NCBI RefSeq assembly: GCF_002261215.1
Contig: NZ_NEVS01000001.1
Span: forward strand, 620,001 to 684,000
DNA: 64,000 nt
Direction of reading: 5' to 3'
Origin: Bordetella genomosp. 11
GTDB lineage: Bacteria; Pseudomonadota; Gammaproteobacteria; Burkholderiales; Burkholderiaceae_B
Shown here piece after piece: positions 28,850-37,257 of the stretch. Each line of letters starts with the position of its first letter. Within the stretch, counting starts at the first letter, position 1. Below the pieces are notes generated by a model. That model saw only the letters and a list, made by a program, of their open reading frames with translations. It searched no databases and had not been told where the DNA came from. The position numbers were made by a program, and so were the translations under genes.

Positions 28850-30403
28850 GTGAAGCCCATTCCGCACCTGCGCGCCGCCCTGGCTGCCGCCTTCCTCGCC
28901 GCCGCGGGCGTGGCCCATGCCTCGTCCTACGTTATCTCCGAGCCGGCGGATATCCGCTCCACCAATCCGGGAGTCAATCGCGACGACACGACCGACGGCG
29001 TGGTCCTGAACATGGTGGAAGGCCTGGTGGGCTACCGCGCCAATGGATCGGTGGGGCCGCTGCTGGCCAAGTCCATCGACATTTCGCCGGACGGGCTTAC
29101 CTACACCTTCACCCTGCGCGACGGCGTCAAGTTCCACAATGGCGAACCGATGACGTCCGCGGACGTGATGTGGAGCTGGAAGCGCTACATGGACCCGGCC
29201 ACGGATTGGCGCTGCCGCACGGAGTTCGACGGCCGCAACGGCCTGAAAGTGGAAGAGGTGTCCGCGCCCGATGCGAAGACGTTCGTGATGAAGCTCAATC
29301 ACAAGTCCGCGGTGTTCCTCGATACGCTCGCGCGCACCGATTGCGGCATGACGGCCGTCCTGAACAAGGCCTCGGTCAAGGCCGACGGCAGTTGGGACAA
29401 ACCGATCGGCACCGGGCCCTTCATGCTGGGCGACTGGAAGCGCGGCGAGTACATCGTGCTGAAGGCGTTCAAGGATTATGTGTCCCCGCCGGGAGATAAG
29501 CCGGACGGCTATCTGGGCAGCAAGAAACCCCTGGTGGACGAAGTCAAGTTCCTGGTCGTTCCGGACGCATCCACCGTCAAGGCGGGCCTGATGTCCGGCG
29601 CGATCGACGCCGGCCAGATTCCCTATACCGATGTGCCGGAGCTGAAGTCGCAAAAGCAGATCCGCATCCAGGTTGCCTCGGACTCCGCCAAGCACACGCT
29701 GCTGTTCCAGACGCGCGATCCGCTGCTGAAGAACGTCAAGCTGCGCCAGGCGATCGCGGCGTCGCTGGATATCCCGCAGATCGTGCAGGCGGCGACGGAG
29801 GGCCTGGGCACGCCCAATGCCTCGGCGGTTTCGCGGGATTCATCGTTCTACGACAAGGTGCAGGCGCAGGCCTATCACTACGATCCGGCGCTGGCGCAGA
29901 AGCTGCTGAAGGAAGCGGGGTATAAGGGCGAGAAAATCGTCATTTACGCGAACAAGCGCGCCCACGTGCCGAGCTACCAGGTGGCGGTGATGGCGCAGGC
30001 GATGATGCAGGCGGTCGGGATCAACGCGCAGATCGAGGTCCTGGAATGGGCGACGCAGCTGGATCGCTACAACAAGGGGAATTACCAGATCAGTTCGTTC
30101 AGCTATTCCTCTCGCCTGGATCCGGCCTTGAGTTACGAGCAGTTTTCCGGGAACAAGGATAAGCAGCCGCGGAAGGTGTGGGACGATCCGCAGGCGCAGG
30201 CGCTGATCGACGAAAGTTTTTCGGAGCTGGATCCGGCGAAGCGTCAGGCGATATTCGACAAATTGCATCCCTTGATGCTGGCGCAGGCGCCCTTGATCCT
30301 GTTGTCGAACGGTAATCAGCCCTGGGGGGTTAGCCAGCGCTTGAAGGGCTTTACCGTGTGGGAGGGGAAGCCGTTTGCCTGGGGGGCTTCCGTGGGGGAA
30401 TAG
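28850..30403 (+). CDS. ABC transporter peptide-binding protein (SBP family 5), copy 1
   Basis: 517-aa periplasmic binding protein with a Sec signal (A-rich, cleavage near AHASS, residue about 25). Family 5 features: the N-terminal DIRSTNPG motif, YTFTLRDGVKFHNGEPMTSADV, IGTGPFMLGDWKRGEYI and the late KQPRKVWDDPQAQALID. The start is GTG at 28850 after AAAGGAG. A second, clearly related protein is encoded at 35639-37240. It serves the ABC importer upstream; the ligand is unknown. Confidence 0.92.
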   Translation: MKPIPHLRAALAAAFLAAAGVAHASSYVISEPADIRSTNPGVNRDDTTDGVVLNMVEGLVGYRANGSVGPLLAKSIDISPDGLTYTFTLRDGVKFHNGEPMTSADVMWSWKRYMDPATDWRCRTEFDGRNGLKVEEVSAPDAKTFVMKLNHKSAVFLDTLARTDCGMTAVLNKASVKADGSWDKPIGTGPFMLGDWKRGEYIVLKAFKDYVSPPGDKPDGYLGSKKPLVDEVKFLVVPDASTVKAGLMSGAIDAGQIPYTDVPELKSQKQIRIQVASDSAKHTLLFQTRDPLLKNVKLRQAIAASLDIPQIVQAATEGLGTPNASAVSRDSSFYDKVQAQAYHYDPALAQKLLKEAGYKGEKIVIYANKRAHVPSYQVAVMAQAMMQAVGINAQIEVLEWATQLDRYNKGNYQISSFSYSSRLDPALSYEQFSGNKDKQPRKVWDDPQAQALIDESFSELDPAKRQAIFDKLHPLMLAQAPLILLSNGNQPWGVSQRLKGFTVWEGKPFAWGASVGE

Positions 30404-30438
30404 GCGCTTGCTGTAGCTGGGGCTTGCTGATGGCGTTC

Positions 30439-30842
30439 GTTGATGGTTGCTGTTGGCGGGTGTCTTGCTGGTCTCGTTCGTTGGTGGTCGCTGTCCGCGG
30501 GTATTTTGCTTGTGCCGTCCGGCGGGGGTGGTGCCTGTCGGGGCCAGCCCGATCGTCCGTCCCGGCGCGCGGGCGCCGGGCACCGCTACGCTAATCTCGT
30601 CCGGCGGGCGTTCACGGGTGGTGTGCTTTGTGATGGCGTCCGCGCCTCGCCTTCCTTCGATTCCGCTCGCTCGGCCTCAACGGGCTGGCCCCGACAGGCA
30701 CCACCCCCGCCGGACTCCGGTTTGCCTTAATTACGGTCGCTGCGACGAGTTTGGTTCTTGCGCTTTGTCGGGGGCGGATGCTGCCGCTGGAAGATTCTGC
30801 ATTGCACGTCGCATCGGGGCCGCCCAGCGCGGCCCCGATGCG
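30439..30842. repeat. Intergenic hairpin repeat element, copy 1
   Basis: Non-coding repeat downstream of the binding-protein gene. It contains a perfect 35-bp inverted repeat (30517-30551 against 30681-30715) enclosing 129 bp, and a terminal hairpin with 14-bp perfect arms (30810-30823, 30829-30842) and loop CCAGC. It is inverted relative to copy 2 (31203-31566) and copy 3 (34938-35169). No transposase is present, so it resembles a MITE or RNA-folding element. The rest of the 30,404-31,655 gap holds no convincing gene. Confidence 0.8.
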
Positions 30843-31012
30843 CCTACGCGGTGGTTGAATGCGACGGGCTGCATGCGAATGGCGGTGAGGATGGCGACGG
30901 CGGTGGAATGCAACGTTCTGGGGCATGCAGGCGCAAAGATCCTGACGCCCCCACAGGTTCTGGATGCCGCGGATACCCCTGAATCCTCACAGGCTCGCAC
31001 GCGCTCGTAGCC

Positions 31013-31118
31013 CATGTCGTGTTTCGTTGACCATCTCGGCTCGTTTGCCATATCGCGACGTTCATCATGTCGCGTATGGTTGACCATCGCAGCTCGTAGG
31101 CCATCTCGCCCAAGGCAC
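31013..31118. repeat. Two imperfect 53-bp tandem repeats
   Basis: Two successive units start CATGTCG at 31013 and 31066. Each continues with a GTTGACCATC segment, a GCTCGT segment and a GCCAT segment before the next. They lie between the two inverted copies of the hairpin repeat. No coding frame is conserved between the units. Confidence 0.5.
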
Positions 31119-31202
31119 ATACGGATGCGCGAATGCAACGGCATCCACTCCAGACACAAGACCGTCGCACGAAAGCACCCGCGGCATGACGCACCGTGTA
31201 GG

Positions 31203-31566
31203 CGATCGCTGGCCGCGCTGGGCGGCCGGCGATCGACGTGCGCCACAAAATCTTTCACCGGCAGCATCCGCTATCGACGAAGCGCAAGAACGCAGCCCGT
31301 CCCAGCGAACGGTGAATAAGGCAAACCGGAGTCCGTCGGGGGTGGTGCCTGTCGGGGCCAGCCCGTTGAGGACGAGCGAGCGGAATCGAAGGGAGGCGTG
31401 GCGCGGACGCCATCGCCAAGAACACCACAAGCCAACGCCCGCCGGACGAGATTAGCGTAGCGGTGCCCGGCGCCCGCGCGCCGGGACGGACGATCGGGCT
31501 GGCCCCGACAGGCACCACCCCCGACGGACGGCACAAGCAAGACACGCGCCAACAGCAACGATCAAC
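31203..31566. repeat. Intergenic hairpin repeat element, copy 2 (inverted to copy 1)
   Basis: Same element as copy 1 in the opposite orientation. The hairpin is at 31203-31216 and 31222-31235 with loop GCTGG, with one T-G wobble. The 35-bp inverted repeat is at 31331-31365 and 31495-31529, again perfect although its sequence differs from copy 1 by one base in each arm. The interior and outer flanks align with copy 1 throughout. Confidence 0.8.
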
Positions 31567-31655
31567 GGACAAGACGCGTGCGTCGATGCGTGCCGCACGC
31601 AGCAGGATCACCGATCGACCGGGGCGTCTCGCGACATCGCCTGCCCCGAAGCGAT

Positions 31656-32900
31656 TCAGCAAAAACGCATCGGCGAAAAAGCGGCGACATCGATGGACGG
31701 CGCTTCGCCCCGGATGATCTGGGCAATCGTCCGCCCCATGACCGGTCCCGCGGTCATGCCGAAATGCGAATTCCCAAAGGCGAAATAAGCATTGTCCACG
31801 CCCGGCGCGCGGCCCAGCACCGGCAAGCCGTCCGGCAGAGTGGGGCGGTCGCCGGCCCATCGCGTGACGTGCGTCATGCTCAAAGTGGGAAACATCCGGC
31901 GTGCCTGCTTTTCCAGCAGCGCCGTACGCTTCCAGTTCGGGGGCGCGTCGAAGCCGGCATACTCGACCGTGCCCGCGAGCCGAAGACCCATATTCATTGG
32001 CGCCACCGCGAACTTGGCATCCACATTCGTCACCGGGATGCGGGGCATACTCTCCGGCTCTGAAATAGTGATGTGGTAGCCGCGCTCGGGCTCCACCGGC
32101 AATGGAGTGCCCAACATGCCCGCCAGCGGGCCCGACGCCGCGCCCGCGGCCACCAGCACGCGCTCCACCGCGCGAGCCTGGCCGTCCACCATCACAGCCT
32201 TGACCCGCCCGGCGTCTATCCGGAAGCCCGTGACCCTGCCGCGCAGGATCGTCGCACCGTGACGTTGGGCATCTTCGGCCAGCAAGCGCACAAGCTGGTG
32301 CGGGTTGCGCACGCGGCCGTTGTCCGGCAGCAGCATGCCGCTGGAGAATATGGGCGCCAGCGTCGGTTCAACCTCGCGGATTTCATCCTTGCCGAGCACG
32401 ACTGTCTTAACGCCCGCCGCCTCCCGCATGAATTGGGTCAGTAAAGACCCGTGGGCAGCGTGCGGCCGTTCCGAAACGTACAGCTGGCCGCAGCGATCGA
32501 TCAGTGCATCCGCGGGTGTCCCGCGCGTCAACGCGTCGTAGGCCTCGAAAGCATCGCCGTGCAATACCCGCATGGCGCGCGACGTCTTCAGCGCTTCTTC
32601 CGTGGAACTGTAACGAGCCAGTCGTGCAAGCCACGGCGCCACCTTCAGGAAGTAGCCTGCCCGCACCACAAGCGGGCCTTCAGGATCGAGCAGCCAACCC
32701 GGCGCCTGCCGGATCACGCCCGGAATGGTATAGGGCACGACCGCGCCGGGGCTGATATTCCCGGCGTTGCCGAAACTCGCTCCCTCTCCTACCGCGCCGC
32801 GGTCGATCAGGGTGACGGCAAAGCCGGACCGCTGCAACCACAACGCCGATGCCACGCCGACGATACCCGCGCCGATGATGATGATTTGACCCGTGGGCAT
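31656..32900 (-). CDS. FAD-dependent D-amino acid dehydrogenase (DadA-like)
   Basis: 414 aa of the DAO family. N-terminal FAD motif IIIIGAGIVGVASALWL, then SFGNAGNISPGAVVPY as in DadA, and the C-terminal GNSHFGMTAGPVMGR that closes the FAD site. DadA removes the amino group from D-amino acids and feeds electrons to quinones. The start at 32900 gives the family N terminus. It lies 7 bp after the Bug-protein gene and is probably cotranscribed with it, suggesting uptake and oxidation of an amino acid derivative. Confidence 0.85.
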   Translation of the reverse strand: MPTGQIIIIGAGIVGVASALWLQRSGFAVTLIDRGAVGEGASFGNAGNISPGAVVPYTIPGVIRQAPGWLLDPEGPLVVRAGYFLKVAPWLARLARYSSTEEALKTSRAMRVLHGDAFEAYDALTRGTPADALIDRCGQLYVSERPHAAHGSLLTQFMREAAGVKTVVLGKDEIREVEPTLAPIFSSGMLLPDNGRVRNPHQLVRLLAEDAQRHGATILRGRVTGFRIDAGRVKAVMVDGQARAVERVLVAAGAASGPLAGMLGTPLPVEPERGYHITISEPESMPRIPVTNVDAKFAVAPMNMGLRLAGTVEYAGFDAPPNWKRTALLEKQARRMFPTLSMTHVTRWAGDRPTLPDGLPVLGRAPGVDNAYFAFGNSHFGMTAGPVMGRTIAQIIRGEAPSIDVAAFSPMRFC

Positions 32901-32907
32901 AGTCCGC

Positions 32908-33873
32908 TCACTTTGCCTCGATGTGACGTTCACGGATAAGTGTCGAGAACTTCTTCCCTTCGCTCGTTATGTACGCCGCGACCTCGGCGGGCGATTTCGT
33001 GCCGTCGGGCTCCACCCCCATCTGGATCATCTGGTCCCTTATGGCGGGCATGGCCAGAACCTCGCGCAGCGCGCTATTCAGTTTCGCCACCACAGCCGGC
33101 GGTGTGCCCGCGGGCGCCAGAATCGCTTCCCAGGTCACCACGTCGAAACCGGCCACTCCGGCTTCGGCGATGGTGGGCACGTCGGGCATTCCCGTCGCCC
33201 GCTTGCTGCCCGACACGGCCAGCGCCCGAAGCTTGCCGCCCTTGACCAGGCTGGCTGCCGATCCGATGCCAGGCATCATCATGGTGACCTGGCCACCCAT
33301 GACATCGGCGAGTGCCGGCGCGCTTCCTTTGTAAGGCACATGGACCATGTCCGTGCCGGTCATGGCAAGCAGCTGCTCCGACGCCAGATGCGCCGCGCTA
33401 CCGATACCGAAGCTGGCATAGCTGAGCTTGCCCGGCTGCTTTTTCGCCAAGTCGATAAGCTCTCCGACGGACTTCACCGGCACCTCCAGGTTGGTGACCA
33501 GCAGCAACGGAATGGTGTCCACCAGCGCCACCGGCGCGAAATCCCGGTCGGAGTCGTAGGTCAGCTTCTGCAGCGCCGGATTGATGGCGAAGGATGCCGA
33601 CGTAAACAGCAGCGTATAGCCGTCGGCGGGCTGGCCCGCGACGTATTGCGTGGCGATGATGGTATTCGCGCCAGGCCGGTTTTCCACCACGATGGGCTGC
33701 CCCAGCTTGGCACCCAAAGCGGTCGCCAGCAGGCGTGCCGTGGTATCGGAGCCTCCGCCTGGGGAAAACCCGACGACCAGCTTTATCGGCCGCTCAGGAT
33801 AGGACTGGGCTTGCGCGTTCCCTACGCCGACGAGCGCACACAGGCTTAGCACCGCCATCGCACTTTTGATCAT
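32908..33873 (-). CDS. Tripartite tricarboxylate transporter binding protein (Bug family)
   Basis: 321-aa periplasmic receptor with a Sec signal (cleavage after NAQAQ region, residue about 22). Bug hallmarks: YPERPIKLVVGFSPGGGSD, VVENRPGAN, MVHVPYKGSAPALADVMGG, PDVPTIAEAG. No TctAB membrane genes are adjacent, which is normal for this large family in Bordetella. The start at 33873 removes a polar stretch before the signal peptide. Divergent LysR gene begins 110 bp away. Confidence 0.92.
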   Translation of the reverse strand: MIKSAMAVLSLCALVGVGNAQAQSYPERPIKLVVGFSPGGGSDTTARLLATALGAKLGQPIVVENRPGANTIIATQYVAGQPADGYTLLFTSASFAINPALQKLTYDSDRDFAPVALVDTIPLLLVTNLEVPVKSVGELIDLAKKQPGKLSYASFGIGSAAHLASEQLLAMTGTDMVHVPYKGSAPALADVMGGQVTMMMPGIGSAASLVKGGKLRALAVSGSKRATGMPDVPTIAEAGVAGFDVVTWEAILAPAGTPPAVVAKLNSALREVLAMPAIRDQMIQMGVEPDGTKSPAEVAAYITSEGKKFSTLIRERHIEAK

Positions 33874-33983
33874 CGAATTTCCCTTGTGCTTGGATTTTCC
33901 CGACACCGGATGGTGCCTTCAGGCGATCATGACCGCGGCGCGCCAATCGAACAAATCGAAATTTCCATCCTGCTTATGTTCAA

Positions 33984-34886
33984 ATGCTATATATGCGAGC
34001 CGCACTGAACTTAAGACAGGTCGAGGCCTTCTACTCGGTCATGCAAACCGGCACGGTCGTCGCCGCCGCACGGTTGATGAACGTCACCCAGCCCGTGGTA
34101 AGCCGGGCAATTGCGCTACTCGAAATGCGGGTGGGCTATAAGCTGTTCGAACGCCACGGCCGGCGACTCAGCCCCACGCCGGACGCGGAAGTCCTCTATC
34201 GTGAAATCGAACCGATATACGGCGGCCTCGATCGGATCGCGGAAGTCGCGGAAGACATTAGGCTTCAGCGTGCCGGCGCCTTGCGTATCGCCACAATGCC
34301 TGCGCTATCCCAGGGACTGGTCGCGCGAGCCGTGGCCGCATTCCTGGCCTCGCGTCCCCACGTCACGGTATTCGCGCAAAGCATGCCGTCCCGCCAAGTC
34401 GCGGAATCGGTGGCGACGCGGCAATATGACGTCGGGCTTGTCGAGCTGCCCCTCGCCCGGTCGGCCATTGCCATCGAACCGCTGCCGCCGGCACCTTCGA
34501 TGGCGGTCATGCCGGTGGGACACCGGCTGGCGCGCAGGCGCAAGGTATCGGTGGCCGATCTGGTCGACGAACGCATGATCCTGCTATCGCAGCATGGTTT
34601 TCTGCGCTTCCAGATCGACGACGCATTCTCCAAGCGCGGGGCGGCGGCACATGTCGTCCTCGAGACACCGAACTCATTGCTTGCCTGCGCGCTCGTGGCG
34701 GCAGGCGCGGGCATGACGATCGTCTCGAAATGGTCCGCCGAATCCTTCATCGGGCCGCGCGTCGTGGCAAAACCCATGGAAGAAACCCTGACATCGCAGG
34801 CAGCGATCATCTTCCCCGCCCCGGGCGCTCGCCTGTCCCTGGCCGAAGCATTCGCCGACGCACTGAGGCAGGAAGCAAAGCGTTAA
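33984..34886 (+). CDS. LysR family transcriptional regulator
   Basis: 300 aa. N-terminal helix-turn-helix: LRQVEAFYSVMQTGTVVAAARLMNVTQPVVSRAIALLE in overlapping pieces, followed by a periplasmic-binding-like effector domain (residues about 90-300). It is divergent from the Bug/DadA pair, the usual arrangement for a LysR activator of such genes. The style resembles NocR/OccR-type opine regulators. An alternative ATG is at 33993. Confidence 0.9.
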   Translation: MLYMRAALNLRQVEAFYSVMQTGTVVAAARLMNVTQPVVSRAIALLEMRVGYKLFERHGRRLSPTPDAEVLYREIEPIYGGLDRIAEVAEDIRLQRAGALRIATMPALSQGLVARAVAAFLASRPHVTVFAQSMPSRQVAESVATRQYDVGLVELPLARSAIAIEPLPPAPSMAVMPVGHRLARRRKVSVADLVDERMILLSQHGFLRFQIDDAFSKRGAAAHVVLETPNSLLACALVAAGAGMTIVSKWSAESFIGPRVVAKPMEETLTSQAAIIFPAPGARLSLAEAFADALRQEAKR

Positions 34887-34937
34887 CGATTGCCCCGTCC
34901 CGCCCGAAAGCATCCGCGGCATACCGCACCGTGTAGG

Positions 34938-35169
34938 CGATCGCTGGCCGCGCTGGGCGGCCAGCGATCGACGCGCGCGGCAAGATCTTCCTAAGGCAGC
35001 ATTCACCATCCACGAAGCGCAAGAACCCAGATCGTCGCGGCGACCGTAATTAAGGCAAACCGCAGTCCGTTGGAGGTGGTGCCTGTCAGGGCCAGCCCGT
35101 TGGAGCCGCGCGAGGGAATCCGAAGGAAGGACGGCCGGGCAAAAAACCCGCAGCCAGCAACCACCAACG
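34938..35169. repeat. Intergenic hairpin repeat element, copy 3 (shortened)
   Basis: Same orientation as copy 2. The hairpin has 14-bp perfect arms (34938-34951, 34957-34970) with loop GCTGG. One arm of the 35-bp repeat remains in diverged form (35065-35099); the middle and the second arm are missing. It fills the gap between LysR and the SnoaL-like gene; no gene is seen there. Confidence 0.75.
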
Positions 35170-35247
35170 CACGCTCCGGCTCGCAACTCCACGCGGTTCG
35201 TAAAGTACGATACTCATCCGTTGCACGAAGCCGTCATGGAGATACGT

Positions 35248-35625
35248 ATGGTCCCGCCAGCCAGCCCCGACCCCCGGATACTGAAAGCAGTCCAACAACA
35301 ACTGATCGACTACAACAATCGCGACATCGATGCCTACATGCGGCACTGGTCCGACGACTGCCGCAACTTCGAATTCCCCGACAAACTCCTCGCATCGGGA
35401 ATCGACCAGGTCAGAGCCAGATACACCGAGCGCTTCAAGGACGAAGCCTTGCATGCCAGACTGATCAACCGTATCGCCGTCGATGACATGGTGGTGGACC
35501 AGGAAGTCGTCACCCGCACCTTCCCCGACGGTATAGGCGAAGTCGACATCGTCGCCATCTATCGCGTCACCGAAGGGAAAATCTCCCACGCCTGGTTCAA
35601 GTTCGGCCAAGTCCGCATGCGCTGA
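35248..35625 (+). CDS. SnoaL/NTF2-like small protein
   Basis: 125 aa with the pattern of the NTF2-like cone fold used by steroid-isomerase-type proteins: helix with YNNRDIDAYMRHWSDDC, FEFPDKLLASGIDQVRARY, then alternating strands (VDIVAIYRVTEGKISHAW). GGAGA at 35238-35242 supports ATG at 35248; an ATG at 35236 is possible. Convergent with the SBP gene, 13 bp apart. Ligand or reaction unknown. Confidence 0.7.
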   Translation: MVPPASPDPRILKAVQQQLIDYNNRDIDAYMRHWSDDCRNFEFPDKLLASGIDQVRARYTERFKDEALHARLINRIAVDDMVVDQEVVTRTFPDGIGEVDIVAIYRVTEGKISHAWFKFGQVRMR

Positions 35626-35638
35626 AGCCGCTCGCCGC

Positions 35639-37240
35639 CTATGGGTTCCGCGTCACCTCCCACGCGCGGGCCCGCTTCAAGGCCCACGGTGTATACCCCT
35701 TCACCGTCTCCCGGAATGCGCCCACATCCAGGCCATTGAACAACGGCATCATCGGCGCATCCTCCAGGAACAGCTTGTGCAGCTCATCGAACTGCGCCTG
35801 CCGCTGCGCCGTATCGGTGATCGTCGATGACGACTCGATCAGCGCCAGCGCCTTCGGATCGTCCCACACCTTGCGCGGCTGCTTATCCTTATTGCCCGAC
35901 ATCATCTCGTAATTCAGACTCGGATCCAATCGCGCGGAATAGGGAAACGTCATCATCTGGTACTTCCCGCTGTTGTAGCGGTCCAGCTGCGTCGCCCACT
36001 CCGTCACCTCCAGCCGCGTATGGATCCCCACCGCCTGCAGCATCGCCTGGATAATGACCGCCGACGTATACGCTTCCGGATAGCGCTTCGTCGCGATAAT
36101 CGCGATCTCCTGCCCCTTGTATCCCGACTCCTGCACCAGCTTCTGCGCCAGCGCCGGGTCGTACTTCCATGTCTCCCGCTGCGCCTTGTCGTAGTACGAC
36201 GAAATCAAAGGCACCATCGACGTACTGGGCTGCATCAGCCCGTCGCCCACAGCCGCCACCAGCTGCGCATTATCGATCGCATGCACGATGGCCTGCCGCA
36301 GCTTCACGTTGGACAGCAGGGGATCGCGCGTCTGCATCAGCAATCCGGTCAAACTCATCACCGGCGACGAAGCCACCTTCACGCCTTGCACCGCCTGCAT
36401 GGGCTTCACATCGGTGTACGACAGGTCCTGGATGATATCGATATCGCCGCGCTGCAGGGCCGCCTTCGCCGTCGCGTCGTCCGGCACGATCATGAAGCGC
36501 ACCTCATCCACCAGCGGCCGCTTCGAACCGGTAAAGCCGTCAAGCTTGCCATCCTGGTTGGCGTAGTGCGGGTTCCTGGCCAGGCTGATGTACTGCCCGC
36601 GCTTCCATTCCTTCAGCATGAAAGGGCCCGTGCCGATCGGCTTATTCCAGCTGCCATCCGCATTCAGCGAATCCCGGTGCACCACGCCGCTGCCGGCGCA
36701 ATCGGGACGTGCCAGCGACGCCAAAAACAGCCCATAGGGCTTGTCCAGGCGATACACCACCGTATGCGCGTCGGGCGCTTCGATCGACGTCACCTTCGCC
36801 GCGCCGCTGCCATCGAAATCGCCACGGCAGCGCCAAGCCGTTTTCGGGTTCATGAAGTAGTTCCAGCTCCACACCACATCCTGCGCCGTCAGCGGCGCCC
36901 CGTTCTGGAACAGGACGCCGTCGCGCAGCGTGAAGGTATAGGTCTTGCCGTCGTCGCCGATGGTATAGGACTTGGCCAGCAGCGGCTTGATCTCGGCATG
37001 TTCGCCGAACGCCACCAGCCCTTCGACGATATGCAGTGCCACCATATCGCTGTTGGCGTCGCGATTCACCCCGGGCTCCGTGGACCGGATGTCGGCGGTC
37101 ATCGCGATGCGCAGCGGCGGGGCATCGGCGGCGCGCGCGATGCCCGGGGCCGCCGCCCAGGCCAGGGCCATCCCCGCCGCGGCCATCCAGGCGGGGGCAA
37201 GCACCCGCTTCACGCGGGACGATACGGTGGCTATCCTCAT
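35639..37240 (-). CDS. ABC transporter peptide-binding protein (SBP family 5), copy 2
   Basis: 533 aa, paralogue of the protein at 28850: shares DIRSTEPGVNRD, YTFTLRDGVLFQNG, KPIGTGPFMLKEWKRGQYI and KDKQPRKVWDDP. The N-terminal signal peptide is long (about 38 residues, cleavage near ARAAD). It follows the acyltransferase gene by 17 bp on the same strand. No separate permeases are nearby, so it may deliver a second ligand to the 24.6-28.1 kb importer; inferred. Confidence 0.92.
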   Translation of the reverse strand: MRIATVSSRVKRVLAPAWMAAAGMALAWAAAPGIARAADAPPLRIAMTADIRSTEPGVNRDANSDMVALHIVEGLVAFGEHAEIKPLLAKSYTIGDDGKTYTFTLRDGVLFQNGAPLTAQDVVWSWNYFMNPKTAWRCRGDFDGSGAAKVTSIEAPDAHTVVYRLDKPYGLFLASLARPDCAGSGVVHRDSLNADGSWNKPIGTGPFMLKEWKRGQYISLARNPHYANQDGKLDGFTGSKRPLVDEVRFMIVPDDATAKAALQRGDIDIIQDLSYTDVKPMQAVQGVKVASSPVMSLTGLLMQTRDPLLSNVKLRQAIVHAIDNAQLVAAVGDGLMQPSTSMVPLISSYYDKAQRETWKYDPALAQKLVQESGYKGQEIAIIATKRYPEAYTSAVIIQAMLQAVGIHTRLEVTEWATQLDRYNSGKYQMMTFPYSARLDPSLNYEMMSGNKDKQPRKVWDDPKALALIESSSTITDTAQRQAQFDELHKLFLEDAPMMPLFNGLDVGAFRETVKGYTPWALKRARAWEVTRNP

Positions 37241-37257
37241 GCGCAGGCTCCTGGCTA

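Noticed and set aside
30404..31655. Short overlapping ORFs of 80-200 codons on both strands
   Set aside because: They coincide with the repeat elements and repeat the same peptide pieces in several frames, as expected from non-coding repeats.
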